Source: Actinoplanes sp. TBRC 11911
Lineage (GTDB): Bacteria; Actinomycetota; Actinomycetes; Mycobacteriales; Micromonosporaceae
NCBI RefSeq assembly: GCF_012933445.1
Contig: NZ_JABBNC010000009.1
Location: forward strand, 1 to 64,000
DNA length: 64,000 nucleotides
Reading direction: 5' to 3'
The notes under the pieces are model-generated. The model worked only from the letters and a program-made list of their open reading frames with translations. It made no database searches and was not told where the DNA came from. A program made the position numbers and the translations under genes. Within the stretch, counting starts at the first letter, position 1; each line of letters opens with the position of its first letter. Positions 1 through 9,538 of the stretch are shown here, in pieces.

Positions 1-67
1 CCGCGAGGGCCAGCCGATCGCGAGCAACCGGCAAACCGAGCGCAGCCGGCACACCGCGCGCAGCCGG

Positions 68-958
68 CTAGACCGCTGGGGCCAGCACGATCTCGGCGCG
101 GGCGCGGCCGTCGCTCTCCGAGACGATCGCCAGGACCTGCCCGGCGGGGTCGAACACGGCGTACGGGCCGTCGATGCCCACGGCCGTGAGCGGACCGCCG
201 TGGCTGAGCACCCGGGCCTCGTCGGCCGTGGCCGTGCGCTGCGGGAACGCCTGCCGGGCCGCCTCCGCGAGTGGCAGACCGACGACGTCCGGGGCCTTTT
301 GCTCGAGCTGTTCCAGCGTCACGGCCTCGGCCAAGGTCATTTCCCCCACCGCCGTACGCCGCAGCGCCGTCAAGTGCCCGCCCACGCCGAGCGCGGTGCC
401 GAGATCACGTGCGATCGCCCGGATGTACGTGCCGGACGAGCAGGTCACCTCGACGTCCACGTCCACGAGGTCGCCGCTGTGCCGGATGTCGAGGATGTCC
501 AGCGCGTAGACCGTCACCCGGCGTGCGGGGAGGTCGACCGTTTCGCCGTCGCGTACGCGCTTGTAAGCCCTCTGGCCATTGATCTTGATGGCGCTCACGG
601 CACTCGGCACCTGGTCGATCTCGCCGGTCTGACGTGCCAGGCCGTCGCGGATCGCCTGATCGGTGACCGCGGACGCCGACGCCGACGCGGTGACCTCGCC
701 CTCCGCGTCGTCGGTGATCGTGGACTGGCCGAGCCGGATCGTCGCCGAATAGCTCTTGCGGGCACCGATGACGTACGTGAGGAGGCGTGTCGCCCGGTTG
801 ACGCCGATGATCAGCACCCCGGTGGCCATCGGGTCGAGGGTGCCGCCGTGGCCGACGCGCCGCGTCTTGGCCAGCCGCCGAATCCGTGCGACCACGTCAT
901 GCGAGGTCATCCCCGCGGGCTTGTCCACCACGATCAGTCCGTCCGCGCTCACCCGCAT
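68..958 (-). CDS. truB: tRNA pseudouridine(55) synthase TruB
   Basis: Converts uridine 55 in the T-loop of tRNAs to pseudouridine. The 296-residue protein opens with the family block DGLIVVDKPAGMTSHDVV. It carries the catalytic motif HGGTLDPMATGVL with the nucleophilic aspartate near residue 42, followed by the conserved SGTYIRAIARDLG segment and a short C-terminal PUA-like domain. The length is normal. It lies at the distal end of the rimP-nusA-infB-rbfA block, its usual position in actinobacteria, 13 bp after the MATE gene, so co-transcription is likely. The 67 bp beyond its stop hold only a short GCGCAGCCGGC direct repeat and no gene. Confidence 0.97.
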   Translation of the reverse strand: MRVSADGLIVVDKPAGMTSHDVVARIRRLAKTRRVGHGGTLDPMATGVLIIGVNRATRLLTYVIGARKSYSATIRLGQSTITDDAEGEVTASASASAVTDQAIRDGLARQTGEIDQVPSAVSAIKINGQRAYKRVRDGETVDLPARRVTVYALDILDIRHSGDLVDVDVEVTCSSGTYIRAIARDLGTALGVGGHLTALRRTAVGEMTLAEAVTLEQLEQKAPDVVGLPLAEAARQAFPQRTATADEARVLSHGGPLTAVGIDGPYAVFDPAGQVLAIVSESDGRARAEIVLAPAV

Positions 959-971
959 ACCTTAGGTGTCG

Positions 972-2486
972 TCAGCGGACCGCCCCGACAACGGCCCAGC
1001 GTCCGTTGCGCCACCGCACCACGATCGTCACGAACCGCAACAGGATGAACAGCCCCAGCCCCGCCCAGACGCCGCCGAGGCCGAGCTCCAGCCCGTACGC
1101 CAGCCAGATCATCGGCAGGAAGCCGAGCAGAGCCGCCAGCAGCGTGGCGTTGCGCAGGAACCGGACGTCGCCGGCCCCGATGAGCACGCCGTCGAGCGCG
1201 TAGACGATTCCGGCGAACGGCAGCAACCCGATGAACCACGGCCACACGATCGCGGCCTGCTCGTGCACCCCCTGATCAGGCGTGAACCACCCCGGGATCC
1301 GGTCGTGCCCGGCGGTCGCCAGCAGCGCGAACACGATCGCGGCCAGGCCACCGGCGATCGTCACGCGACGGGCGACATCCCGCGCGGCACCGGCGTCACC
1401 CGCGCCCAGCGCCGCCCCGACCAGCGACTGCGCGGCGATCGCCACGGCGTCGAGGGCGAGCGCGCTGAAGAACCAGAGCTGCAGCGCGATCTGGTGGGCA
1501 CCGACCGCCTCGGCCCCGAACCGGGACGCCACCGCGGTCGCCGACAGGAAGCACGCTTGGAAGGCGGCACCGCGGATCAGCAGGTCACGGCCCAGTCGCA
1601 GCTGATCGACGATGACCTGCGGGCTCGGCCTCAGTGCGTGTGTCTCGCGGATGAGGGCGTACAGGAAGAGGCCCCCGGAAACGGACTGCGCGACCACGTT
1701 GGCCACCGCGGATCCGTGCAGGCCCCAGCCCACCGGGTAGACGAGGATCGGGCAGAGGATCGCGGAGAGGACGTTCGCGCCGAGCACGAAGATCAGCGGC
1801 CGCCTGGTGTCCTGCACGCCGCGCATCCAGCCGTTTCCCGCCGCCGCGAGCAGGAGGCCGGGCGCCCCGAGCGCCGCGATCTTGAGCCAGCCCGCCGCGG
1901 CGTCCGCGGTTGCCGGGTCCCCAGCGAGCAGCCCGGCGAGGGGCCGGGCGAAAAACTGCGCCAAGATCGCCAGCAGTACGCCTGTGCTCAGCGCGAGCCA
2001 CGACGCCTGCACCCCTTCGGCGACGGCGGACTGACGGTCCCCGGCCCCGAAGCGGCGCGCGGCCCGTCCCGTCGTCCCGTAGGCCATGAGCGTCCCGAGC
2101 CAGGCCGCCACCGACATGACGGTTCCGCTGACCGCGATGGCCGCGAGCGGGATGCGCCCGAGGTGCCCGACGACGGCGGTGTCGACGAGGACGTAGAGGG
2201 GCTCGGCCGCAAGCACGACCAGCGCCGGCAGCGCCAGCCGAGCAATCCGCCCAGCCGAAGCGGGAGATCGCGGCGGTGGCGCGGATGCGGGGTGGGTGGC
2301 CGGCAGCGCTGGCTCGGCAGCAGCGGGCTCAGTCGCCGCCGCCGACATGCGTGCTGGCGCGACTTCCGCCGACGCCGATGTCGGCGCGGGCTCGGCACCC
2401 GATGCCGACGCGAGCCGGTCGAGGGGCTCAGGCGTCGTCGGGTCGAGCGGGCCGGAAGGGCGCACGGGCCGGGCAGGCGGGCTCAT
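972..2486 (-). CDS. DinF-type MATE family efflux transporter
   Basis: An integral membrane exporter of the multidrug and toxin extrusion family, expected to use a cation gradient. After a roughly 80-residue Pro/Ala-rich cytoplasmic N-terminus the 504-residue protein shows about 12 hydrophobic segments in two similar halves, with typical MATE features such as the VDTAVVGHLG block near the first helix. A dinF homologue at this position between nrnA and truB is common in actinobacteria. The start is uncertain: the ATG at 2486 lacks a clear ribosome site, and an internal ATG near residue 47 would remove part of the disordered leader. The substrate cannot be told from sequence. Confidence 0.9.
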   Translation of the reverse strand: MSPPARPVRPSGPLDPTTPEPLDRLASASGAEPAPTSASAEVAPARMSAAATEPAAAEPALPATHPASAPPPRSPASAGRIARLALPALVVLAAEPLYVLVDTAVVGHLGRIPLAAIAVSGTVMSVAAWLGTLMAYGTTGRAARRFGAGDRQSAVAEGVQASWLALSTGVLLAILAQFFARPLAGLLAGDPATADAAAGWLKIAALGAPGLLLAAAGNGWMRGVQDTRRPLIFVLGANVLSAILCPILVYPVGWGLHGSAVANVVAQSVSGGLFLYALIRETHALRPSPQVIVDQLRLGRDLLIRGAAFQACFLSATAVASRFGAEAVGAHQIALQLWFFSALALDAVAIAAQSLVGAALGAGDAGAARDVARRVTIAGGLAAIVFALLATAGHDRIPGWFTPDQGVHEQAAIVWPWFIGLLPFAGIVYALDGVLIGAGDVRFLRNATLLAALLGFLPMIWLAYGLELGLGGVWAGLGLFILLRFVTIVVRWRNGRWAVVGAVR

Positions 2487-2545
2487 GGTTACCCATGATG
2501 CCCGCCCAGCCGTAAGGAGTTCAATGCGAGTGAGTGCTTACGCAC

Positions 2546-2635
2546 CTACTGACGCGTGTCCATCGAGGTCTGCAGCGCGCGGCGCGCCTGCTCACGCTCT
2601 TCGTCGTTGGTCTGAGGCTTCGGCTTGGCAGCCAT
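2546..2635 (-). CDS. 29-residue small protein, function unknown
   Basis: A very short gene of 29 codons plus TAG. Its ATG at 2635 is preceded by GGAGGG at ideal spacing, which is better than the site of the adjacent MATE gene. The peptide begins MAAKPKPQTNDEEREQARRA, is strongly charged and contains no hydrophobic stretch, so it should be soluble and largely helical or disordered. It lies 59 bp upstream of the MATE start in the same direction and could be its leader gene or an independent small protein. No family is recognised. The ribosome site and composition support it, but conservation is untested. Confidence 0.55.
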   Translation of the reverse strand: MAAKPKPQTNDEEREQARRALQTSMDTRQ

Positions 2636-3246
2636 GATCGTGGTCCCTCCACGGTGGGTGTCGGGCGCGGCGCGACGGCACACGCCCAGGATCGGTCGAG
2701 CGAGGCGTCACAGGGCCGATCCGGGATCACCGGACACGTGGCGGGTGACGCGGCCCGGGTGGGTGGACCCGGGTGGCTCGAGGCTCCGCTTGCGGGCAGT
2801 GGTCGCCGACCCGAGCAGAACCAAATCACCGTTCAGGACCCAAAACTATCGTTCAGGTCCGCTGCGTGGGGCACCGTTCCCACAAACCGGGACACCGGGT
2901 ACGTCACATCGCCGTTTCCCACCCCATCGAGCGACACGACCGCGCAACGCGACTGTGGGCACCCGCGACGGCCCCAGCGCCGAGGCCCCCCACACCCCAG
3001 ACCGCACGGCGCGACTGTGGGAACCCACGACGCCCCCAGCGCACAGGCTCCCCACACCCCAGACCACACAACGCGACTGTGGGAACCCACGACGCCCCCA
3101 GCGCATAGGCTCCCCACACCCCAGACCCGGCACCTCGATCGCGGGGAGCCACGACAGCCCGAGCGTCCGAAATCCCCACACGCTGAAGGTCGACTCGATC
3201 CGGGGGGGTCGGGCGAAACCACCGACGCAACGGGTCGGCGGCGAAG
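2636..3246. other. Intergenic region, 611 bp, with a tandem repeat
   Basis: No convincing gene. It holds the upstream region of the 29-codon gene and a 62-bp tandem array (listed separately). Open frames here are repeats of low-complexity peptides and differ completely between frames, as expected from a tandem repeat, not from coding selection. Confidence 0.7.
2948..3183. repeat. 62-bp tandem repeat, about 3.8 copies
   Basis: The sequence CGCGACTGTGGG begins at 2948, 3010 and 3072, a strict 62-bp period. A fourth, diverged copy starts near 3134. Each unit contains the short dyad GTGGGAACCCAC (imperfect in copy 1), the block GACGCCCCCAGCGC and the block CTCCCCACACCCCAGAC. On the minus strand the units give several runs of 3-5 G. 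Copies 2 and 3 are almost identical, suggesting recent amplification. Confidence 0.9.
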
Positions 3247-4263
3247 TTACGTAAGGTTCGCGTCCAGCAGGTCTCGCACGGCCTTGACGATCTCCTCAGG
3301 GGTCCCGTGCCCGGTGAACCCCGCCGCCAGCCGATGACCGCCACCGCCCAGGGCCACCGCCACCGCGCTGACGTCCACCGCACCCTTCGAGCGCAGCGAC
3401 ACCGCCCACTCCGACGGGCCCGTCTCCTTCACCACCACCGCCACGTCGGCCTCGGCCACGCTGCGGATCGGGTCGATGAGGGTGTCCAGCACGTACGGCC
3501 TCTGCTCGTAGCGCTCCAGGTCACTCAGCGTGGCGTACGTCCACACCATGCCGCGACCACCGGCGGCCGTGCGGTCGAGCTGCGCCCGGCCCAGCACCTC
3601 GCCCGCGAGTTTCATCGCCCCGAAGGGACGCGTGTCGAAGATGCGCCGCGAGATGTCGGCCGGGCTGATCCCGGTCGCGATCAAGCGCGCGGCCAGCTCA
3701 TGCACGGCCGGCGTGGTCAGATCGAACTTGAACGATCCGGTGTCGGTGGCCAGCGCGACATACAGGCATTCCGCGATCTCGGCGTCCAGCGGCACCCCGA
3801 GACGGTCCAGCAGGCTCGACGCCACCACCGATGTCGCCGCCGCGCGCGCGTCCACCAGGTTGATCCGGCCGAACCGGGTGTTCGACGCGTGGTGATCGAG
3901 CACCACCGAGAAGCCCTCGACGGCGAGCGGCGCCAGCGCGCCCAGGCGCGACTCCGCGGCGACGTCGAAAATCAGGATCAAACGCGCTTCCCGGTACGCC
4001 TCGACGGCCGGCACGAGCATGTCGAGGCCGGGCAGCGCCTGGTACGGCACCGGGACCTCGAACTGGCCGGGAAAGGTCGCGCGCACCCGGGTGAAGCCCA
4101 GCCGCCGCAGCCCCAGCCCGAAGCCGAGCATGCTGCCCAGGGCGTCGCCGTCCGGGTTGACGTGGCAGATCAGCTGGATCTCGTCGCCGGGAGCGAGGCC
4201 GCGCACCGCATCGGCGGCCGCGGCCCACTCCGCAACGCTTACTCGATGGGAGACAGCGGTCAC
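3247..4263 (-). CDS. nrnA: DHH-family oligoribonuclease / pAp phosphatase NrnA
   Basis: Degrades short oligoribonucleotides (nano-RNA) and dephosphorylates 3'-phosphoadenosine 5'-phosphate in the cytoplasm. The 338-residue protein has the DHH metal-binding motif NPDGDALGS near residues 36-44, the DHHASN motif near residue 122, and the C-terminal DHHA1 motif GGGGHRLAAG. Its GTG start overlaps the rbfA stop by 4 bp (GTGA), so it is translationally coupled to rbfA, the normal actinobacterial order. The length is typical. Confidence 0.95.
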   Translation of the reverse strand: MTAVSHRVSVAEWAAAADAVRGLAPGDEIQLICHVNPDGDALGSMLGFGLGLRRLGFTRVRATFPGQFEVPVPYQALPGLDMLVPAVEAYREARLILIFDVAAESRLGALAPLAVEGFSVVLDHHASNTRFGRINLVDARAAATSVVASSLLDRLGVPLDAEIAECLYVALATDTGSFKFDLTTPAVHELAARLIATGISPADISRRIFDTRPFGAMKLAGEVLGRAQLDRTAAGGRGMVWTYATLSDLERYEQRPYVLDTLIDPIRSVAEADVAVVVKETGPSEWAVSLRSKGAVDVSAVAVALGGGGHRLAAGFTGHGTPEEIVKAVRDLLDANLT

Positions 4264-4727
4264 CCGAGATCCTCGCGGGCGCCTACCCGTTCGGCGTCGT
4301 CCTCGTCGTCCTCGTCCTCGGACTTGTACGGGTCGGCGTCGCCGGCGTACTGCTTGCCGGCCGCGAGACGCTGCACCTCGGCGTCGCGGTCGCGCGCCTC
4401 GGCCAGCAGGTCGTCGATCTCCTTGGCGTGGTCGAGCACGTTGTCGAGCACGAACGTCAGGCTCGGCGAGTGGCGCAGGCCCAGCGCGTGACCGACCCGG
4501 CTGCGCAGCATGCCTTTCGCGCTCTCCAGGGCGGTCTTGGTGCCGGTCTGTTCATTCGCGTCGCCGAGGACCGTGTAGTAGACGGTGGCCTCGCGGAGAT
4601 CTCCGGTGATCCGGGCGTCCGTGATGGTGACCATGCCGAGCCGGGGATCTTTGATCTCTCGTACCAGCGATGCCACCAGTTCCCGTACGCGCTCCGCATG
4701 CCGACGCGTCTTGGCCGGGTCTGACAT
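4260..4727 (-). CDS. rbfA: Ribosome-binding factor A
   Basis: Helps the late maturation of the 30S subunit by binding near helix 1 of 16S rRNA. The KH-like fold is represented by RHAERVRELVASLVREIKDP, TITDARITGDLREATVYYTV and a C-terminal helix, followed by an acidic disordered tail. An ATG 18 bp further upstream (4745) exists, but GGAGGTGG sits just before the ATG at 4727, and the resulting start MSDPAKTRRHAERV matches the family. It is coupled to nrnA by overlapping stop and start codons and lies downstream of ylxP. Confidence 0.94.
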   Translation of the reverse strand: MSDPAKTRRHAERVRELVASLVREIKDPRLGMVTITDARITGDLREATVYYTVLGDANEQTGTKTALESAKGMLRSRVGHALGLRHSPSLTFVLDNVLDHAKEIDDLLAEARDRDAEVQRLAAGKQYAGDADPYKSEDEDDEDDAERVGAREDLG

Positions 4728-4820
4728 GTCGCCCACCTCCGACATAGATCCCGCGGGTCCGAACTACCCCCGCCCAACTGCTGAAGCGTACCCAGGTCGT
4801 GTTGCGGTCGAACGCCCCGC

Positions 4821-5117
4821 TCACTCGTCGTCGTCGCCGTACAACCGTCGTTTCACCGACAGCAACTCGATCTCGGGCCGGCCCGCCACCTGGTTCTCGC
4901 AGGTGTCGATGACGGCCCGCACCTGAGCCGCCTCGGCGGCGACGATCGCGACGCCGATCAGCGCCCGCCCGTACAGATCGTGAAAGCCCACCTCGGCGGC
5001 GCTGACCTCGAATTTCTTTAGCATCGCGAGGATCGGGCGGACGTAGGAACGCTTCTGCTTCAGCGTGCGCGAGTCGCCGGGCAGCAGCAGGTCGAACACA
5101 GCGGTTTCGGTAAACAT
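4821..5117 (-). CDS. ylxP: DUF503 (YlxP-like) small protein
   Basis: A 98-residue protein of the DUF503/YlxP family, with the typical ending in which a ferredoxin-like fold is followed by an acidic tail (GDDDE). Conserved blocks include LLLPGDSRTLKQKRSYVRPI and the DLYGRALIGVAIVA strand. In many Gram-positive bacteria ylxP lies between infB and rbfA, which is nearly true here except for one inserted methyltransferase gene. Its molecular role is not established; the context points to ribosome assembly or RNA metabolism. Confidence 0.9.
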   Translation of the reverse strand: MFTETAVFDLLLPGDSRTLKQKRSYVRPILAMLKKFEVSAAEVGFHDLYGRALIGVAIVAAEAAQVRAVIDTCENQVAGRPEIELLSVKRRLYGDDDE

Positions 5118-5150
5118 CGGGAGCAGATTACTGCCGGGGTACGACAGTTT

Positions 5151-6173
5151 TCAGCTCAGTTTCCGCGCCACCAGGACGTCGCGTTCGATGCCTTGGTCGA
5201 CACGGTGCGCGAGCGGCTCGTACGGGATGATCTCGAGGCCGTTCGCCAGCAGGATGTCCTCGGCCAGCTCCCGCCGCGCGACCTTCACGTTCCAGGACAG
5301 TCCGAGCGCGCCACCCGGACGCACCAGCGGCAGCCACTCCGGCATCGCCCGTTCGAGGAGGTCGAGAGGGCTCCGTGACAGCCCGCCGTGCTCGTCGTGG
5401 CTGCCGTGCGCGACCCCGTACGGGAGATCGGCCACCAGGACGTCGGCCACCCCGCCGCGCAGCAGCCCATCCAGCTGGGTGGTGTCCGCCTGCAGCACCG
5501 TGACCTTCTGCACCGCGCCCGCCTTGTGGTCGTCCTTGCTGGCGGCGAGCGTGACCTCCAGGCGCCGCGCGGCCCGCCGGCCTTGCCGCCGCACCGGCAC
5601 GAGGTCGGCGGTGTGCTTGAGACGCTTGCGCTTCAACCAGGTCTGCAAGAAGCTTTTGTACGCCTCCACGTCCTTCCCGTCGATCTCCACCCCGACCGCG
5701 TCGTAGCCGTACATCAGCGCCTGGTTGAGCGTGGTCCCGCGCCCGCAGATCGGGTCGAGGACGGTGACGTGCCCGTCGAGCATCCGCCCCGCCGACGCGG
5801 AGGCCAGCAGCGTGAGGTTGAGCAGCAGCTTGGTGAACTGCTCATTCGTCTTGCCCGCATACTTCGGGATCGTGATCAGGTCACTGTCGTAGCGCGCGAG
5901 CGGCCTGAGCTCGACGGGCCGCAGCAGCTCGCCGGCCATCTCGAAGAGCGCGTACGCCGCGGAAAGGTTGGAGAGGTACGCGATGTCCCGTTCGGTCAGG
6001 CTTCCGCTGAACCCGAGGTACGTCACGGCCCCGAGCGACATTTCCGAAATATCCGAAATGTCTGCGGAGAGGACGGGCTGGAAGGCGGCGAGCTCGGCCA
6101 GCGAGAGGCGAGCGGCCTGATCGGCATAAACGCGATTGGCGGAGGGAGCTAAGAGCAGGGCGTACCGGGGCAT
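5151..6173 (-). CDS. Trm11/UPF0020-like SAM-dependent RNA methyltransferase
   Basis: A 340-residue Rossmann-type methyltransferase. The SAM-binding motif VLDPICGRGTTLNQAL lies near residues 138-153, and the catalytic motif DLPYG (a variant of the D/N-PPY motif of N-methyltransferases) lies near residue 250. This combination is typical of the archaeal/eukaryal Trm11-TrmG10 group that methylates the exocyclic N2 of guanosine in tRNA. The N-terminal 130 residues do not look like a clear THUMP domain. GGGAGG precedes the ATG at good spacing. It sits between infB and ylxP-rbfA, downstream of a strong terminator, so it probably has its own promoter. The exact RNA target is unknown. Confidence 0.8.
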   Translation of the reverse strand: MPRYALLLAPSANRVYADQAARLSLAELAAFQPVLSADISDISEMSLGAVTYLGFSGSLTERDIAYLSNLSAAYALFEMAGELLRPVELRPLARYDSDLITIPKYAGKTNEQFTKLLLNLTLLASASAGRMLDGHVTVLDPICGRGTTLNQALMYGYDAVGVEIDGKDVEAYKSFLQTWLKRKRLKHTADLVPVRRQGRRAARRLEVTLAASKDDHKAGAVQKVTVLQADTTQLDGLLRGGVADVLVADLPYGVAHGSHDEHGGLSRSPLDLLERAMPEWLPLVRPGGALGLSWNVKVARRELAEDILLANGLEIIPYEPLAHRVDQGIERDVLVARKLS

Positions 6174-6276
6174 GCCGCATATCCTCCCAGCCCGCCTGCC
6201 ACGCCTCGGGTGTGGGGACAGCCCGGCCGACCCCGGGTGTGGGGAACTGAGCTGGCGGACGATGCCTGAAGACGGA

Positions 6277-6309
6277 ACGGCCCCCGGCGCTCAATGCGCC
6301 GGGGGCCGT
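6277..6309 (-). terminator. Intrinsic-type terminator after infB
   Basis: Perfect 14-bp inverted repeat ACGGCCCCCGGCGC / GCGCCGGGGGCCGT with the 5-nt loop TCAAT, 12 bp beyond the infB stop. There is no U-tract, as is common in actinobacteria. It separates infB from the methyltransferase gene. Confidence 0.85.
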
Positions 6310-6321
6310 AAACCGTCGAAC

Positions 6322-9300
6322 CTAGACGCGCGGCTTCTCGCGCATCTCGAAGGTCTCGATCACGTCGCCCACCGCCGGCGTGCCGAAGCCCGCCAGCGTC
6401 AGACCACACTCGAAGCCCTCGCGGACCTCGGTCGCGTCGTCCTTGAAGCGACGCAGCGAGCTGATCGTGACGTTCTCCGCCACCACGACGCCGTCCCGCA
6501 GGATGCGCGCCTTGGCGTTGCGCCGGATGAGGCCGGTGCGGACCAGACAACCCGCGATGAGACCGATCTTGGACGAGCGGAAGACCTCGCGGATCTCCGC
6601 CGTGCCCAGCTCGACCTCTTCGTACTCGGGCTTGAGCAGGCCCTTGAGCGCCGCCTCGATCTCCTCGATGGCCTGGTAGATGACGCTGTAGTAGCGGATC
6701 TCCACGTTGGCCCGGTCGGCCATCTCCTTGACCTTGTTCGAGGCCCGGACGTTGAAGCCGATGATCGTGGCGGTCGCGTCGGACGACGCGGACGCCAGGT
6801 TCACGTCGCTCTCGGTGATCGCACCGACGCCGCGGTGGATGACCTTGAGCTGGATCTCGTCCGGAATCTCGATCTTGAACAGCGCGTCCTCGAGGGCCTC
6901 GACCGAACCCGAGCTGTCACCCTTGATGACCAGCGTGAGCGAAGTCTTCTCGCCCTCCTTGAGCTGCTCCATGAGCGTCTCGAGAGTGGCCTTGCCCTGC
7001 GAGTTGGCGAAGCTCGCCGCACGACGGCGTGCCTGCCGCTGCTCGGCGATCTGCCGCACGGTCCGGTCGTCCTCGCCGGCCAGGAACGTGTCGCCCGCGC
7101 CCGGCACCGAGGTCAGACCGAGCACCAGAACCGGCCGGGCCGGCAGCGCCTCGGCCACCTGGTTGCCGTTCTCGTCGAGCATGGCGCGGACGCGGCCGTG
7201 CGCGCCGCCCGCCACGATCGAGTCGCCAGCCCGCAGCGTGCCCTTCTGCACCAGCACCGTCGCGACCGCACCGCGGCCCTTGTCGAGGTGTGACTCGACG
7301 ACGGCACCCTGCGCCGAACCGTCCACCGGGGCGGTCAGCGTCAGCGACGCGTCGGCGGTCAGCAGGACGGCCTCGAGCAGGTCGTCGATGCCGATGCCGG
7401 GCTTGGCCGCCACGTTGACGAACATCGTGTCGCCGCCGTACTCCTCGGCGAGCAGCCCGTAGTCGGCCAGCTGCTGGCGGACCTTCTCCGGGTTGGCGTC
7501 CGGCTTGTCGACCTTGTTGACCGCGACCACGATCGGGACCTCGGCGGCCTTGGCGTGGTTGAGCGCCTCGACCGTCTGCGGCATGACGCCGTCGTCGGCC
7601 GCGACCACCAGGATGACGATGTCGGTCACCTGGGCACCACGGGCACGCATGGCGGTGAACGCCTCGTGACCCGGGGTGTCCAGGAAGGTGATCGCCCGGT
7701 CGACGCCCTCGTGCTCGTACCGCACCTGGTAGGCGCCGATGTGCTGGGTGATGCCACCCGCCTCGCCGGCGACCACGTTGGTCTTGCGGATCGCGTCGAG
7801 CAGCTTCGTCTTACCGTGGTCGACGTGACCCATCACGGTCACCACCGGCGGGCGGCTGACCAGACGGTCCTCGGCAACCGCGGCGTCGAGGTCGATGTTG
7901 AACTGCGCGAGCAGCTCACGGTCCTCGTCCTCGGGGCTGACGATCTGCACGTCGAAGCCCAGGTGCTCACCGAGCAGCAGCAACGTGTCGTCGGAGACCG
8001 ACTGCGTCGCCGTCACCATCTCGCCCAGGTTGAACATCTCCTGGACCAGCGAGCCGGGGTTCGCGTTGATCTTGTCGGCGAAGTCGGAGAGCGACGCGCC
8101 ACGGGACAGCCGGATGACCTGGCCGTTACCGCGGGGCGCGCCCGAGCTCATCGCCGGAGCCGACAGGTTGTCGAACTCTTGACGACGCTGCTTCTTCGAC
8201 TTGCGGCCACGGGTCGGCCGGCCACCGGGACGCCCGAAGGCACCCGCGGCACCGCTGCCACGGCCACGACCGCCGCCGCCACCGGGACGACCCGGCGCTC
8301 CGACGGGACCACCGGTACCGCCGCCGCCACCGGGACCACCACGGTAGCCACCGCCACCGCCGCCACCACCGGGACCGCCGCGGTAACCGCCACCGCCGCC
8401 GGCACCGCCACCAGCGCCGCCGCCACGGTAGCCACCGCCACCGCCGGCACCGCCACCAGCGCCGCCGCCACGGTAGCCACCGCCACCGCCGCCACCACCG
8501 GGGCCGCCACGGCCTCCGCCGGGACCGCCACCGGGACGACCGGGACCGCCGCCCGGACCGCCACCGGGACGACCGGGGCGCTGCGCGGGCATCGAGGCGG
8601 GACTGGGCCGCGGCGGCATCGAGGCAGGGCTCGGCCGCGGCGGCATGCCCGCCTGGTTGGGACGAGGCATCGACGACGGCGAGGGCCGCTGGCCACCACC
8701 GCCGGAGACGCCGAACGGGTTGTTGCCGGGACCACGCGACGGCGGACGCGGCGCGCCACCGGCCGGGCCGGGACGCGGACCGCTGGGCGTGCTCGGCGGC
8801 GCGTTACGGCCGGCCGCCGGGGAACCCGGACGCGGCGGAACAGCACCCGGTCCGGGACGCGGACCGGAAGCCGGACCGCGAGTGGCCGGGGCGGCACCGT
8901 CGGCCGGGGGCTGCTGAGCGCGACGCTCGGCATCCCGGGTGCGGGCGGCCTGTGCGGCCTTGACCGCGGCCTCCTGCTCGGCCTTCAGTGCCGAGGCGCG
9001 AGCCTCGGCGGCTGCGACCTCGATGTCGTGGGCGCTGGCCGGCTTGGCGACCGGGCCGGGCGTGGGGCCGGGCCGGTTGGGGGCCGGCTTGGGCCGGGCG
9101 AACTGACCGGGCGACGGGGCCGGCGAGGTGGGCGCGCTGGGCGCACCACCCGAGGGGCCGGGCCGGCGCGGCGGCTGGGGACGCACGGCGGGCGGAGCCG
9201 GTCGAGCGGCCGCGGGCGTCGCGGCGGCCGCGCTGGGCGCGGACGGGGCGGGCGCTGCCGCGGGGGCGTTGCCGGCCTCGAGGGCGCCGCGCAGCCGTCG

Positions 9301-9432
9301 GGCCACCGGGGCCTCGACCGTGCTGGACGCGGACTTGACGAACTCGCCCATCTCCTTGAGCTTGGCGAGAACGGTCTTGCTGTCGACCCCGAGCTCCTTC
9401 GCGAGCTCGTGTACGCGGGCCTTTCCTGGCAC
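6322..9432 (-). CDS. infB: Translation initiation factor IF-2
   Basis: GTPase that delivers initiator tRNA to the 30S subunit. The GTG at 9432, with GAGGAG just upstream, gives [15 protein letters not shown], the canonical IF2_N start; an upstream ATG at 9480 would add 16 unrelated residues. After the first IF2_N domain come about 380 residues of Pro/Ala- and then Gly-rich sequence (YRGGG-type repeats near 8225-8560), then a second IF2_N-like helix set. The G domain has GHVDHGKT (about residue 533), DTPGHE and NKVDK, followed by domains II-IV. At 1036 residues it is at the long end for the family because of the linker. Confidence 0.97.
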   Translation of the reverse strand: MPGKARVHELAKELGVDSKTVLAKLKEMGEFVKSASSTVEAPVARRLRGALEAGNAPAAAPAPSAPSAAAATPAAARPAPPAVRPQPPRRPGPSGGAPSAPTSPAPSPGQFARPKPAPNRPGPTPGPVAKPASAHDIEVAAAEARASALKAEQEAAVKAAQAARTRDAERRAQQPPADGAAPATRGPASGPRPGPGAVPPRPGSPAAGRNAPPSTPSGPRPGPAGGAPRPPSRGPGNNPFGVSGGGGQRPSPSSMPRPNQAGMPPRPSPASMPPRPSPASMPAQRPGRPGGGPGGGPGRPGGGPGGGRGGPGGGGGGGGYRGGGAGGGAGGGGGYRGGGAGGGAGGGGGYRGGPGGGGGGGGYRGGPGGGGGTGGPVGAPGRPGGGGGRGRGSGAAGAFGRPGGRPTRGRKSKKQRRQEFDNLSAPAMSSGAPRGNGQVIRLSRGASLSDFADKINANPGSLVQEMFNLGEMVTATQSVSDDTLLLLGEHLGFDVQIVSPEDEDRELLAQFNIDLDAAVAEDRLVSRPPVVTVMGHVDHGKTKLLDAIRKTNVVAGEAGGITQHIGAYQVRYEHEGVDRAITFLDTPGHEAFTAMRARGAQVTDIVILVVAADDGVMPQTVEALNHAKAAEVPIVVAVNKVDKPDANPEKVRQQLADYGLLAEEYGGDTMFVNVAAKPGIGIDDLLEAVLLTADASLTLTAPVDGSAQGAVVESHLDKGRGAVATVLVQKGTLRAGDSIVAGGAHGRVRAMLDENGNQVAEALPARPVLVLGLTSVPGAGDTFLAGEDDRTVRQIAEQRQARRRAASFANSQGKATLETLMEQLKEGEKTSLTLVIKGDSSGSVEALEDALFKIEIPDEIQLKVIHRGVGAITESDVNLASASSDATATIIGFNVRASNKVKEMADRANVEIRYYSVIYQAIEEIEAALKGLLKPEYEEVELGTAEIREVFRSSKIGLIAGCLVRTGLIRRNAKARILRDGVVVAENVTISSLRRFKDDATEVREGFECGLTLAGFGTPAVGDVIETFEMREKPRV

Positions 9433-9538
9433 TGCACTCCTCACTTCGAGGTCGTGCGAGCGCACCCGCAACGACCTCACTCGTGCACTAGAAGCCTGTT
9501 CATTTCAGGGACTTCATCGTGTGCTCATCTGGGTCGTC

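Noticed and set aside
966..2498. Plus-strand open frame of 510 codons opposite the MATE gene.
   Set aside because: Charged, low-complexity shadow; the minus strand encodes a clear 12-helix transporter.
2524..2637. Plus-strand ATG at 2524 preceded by AAGGAG, opening a 37-codon frame.
   Set aside because: It runs antisense through the better supported 29-codon minus-strand gene and its peptide (Arg/Ala/Ser runs) looks like a shadow.
2948..3183. Regular repeats that might suggest a CRISPR array.
   Set aside because: The whole 62-bp unit is repeated, with no unique spacers, and there are no cas genes.
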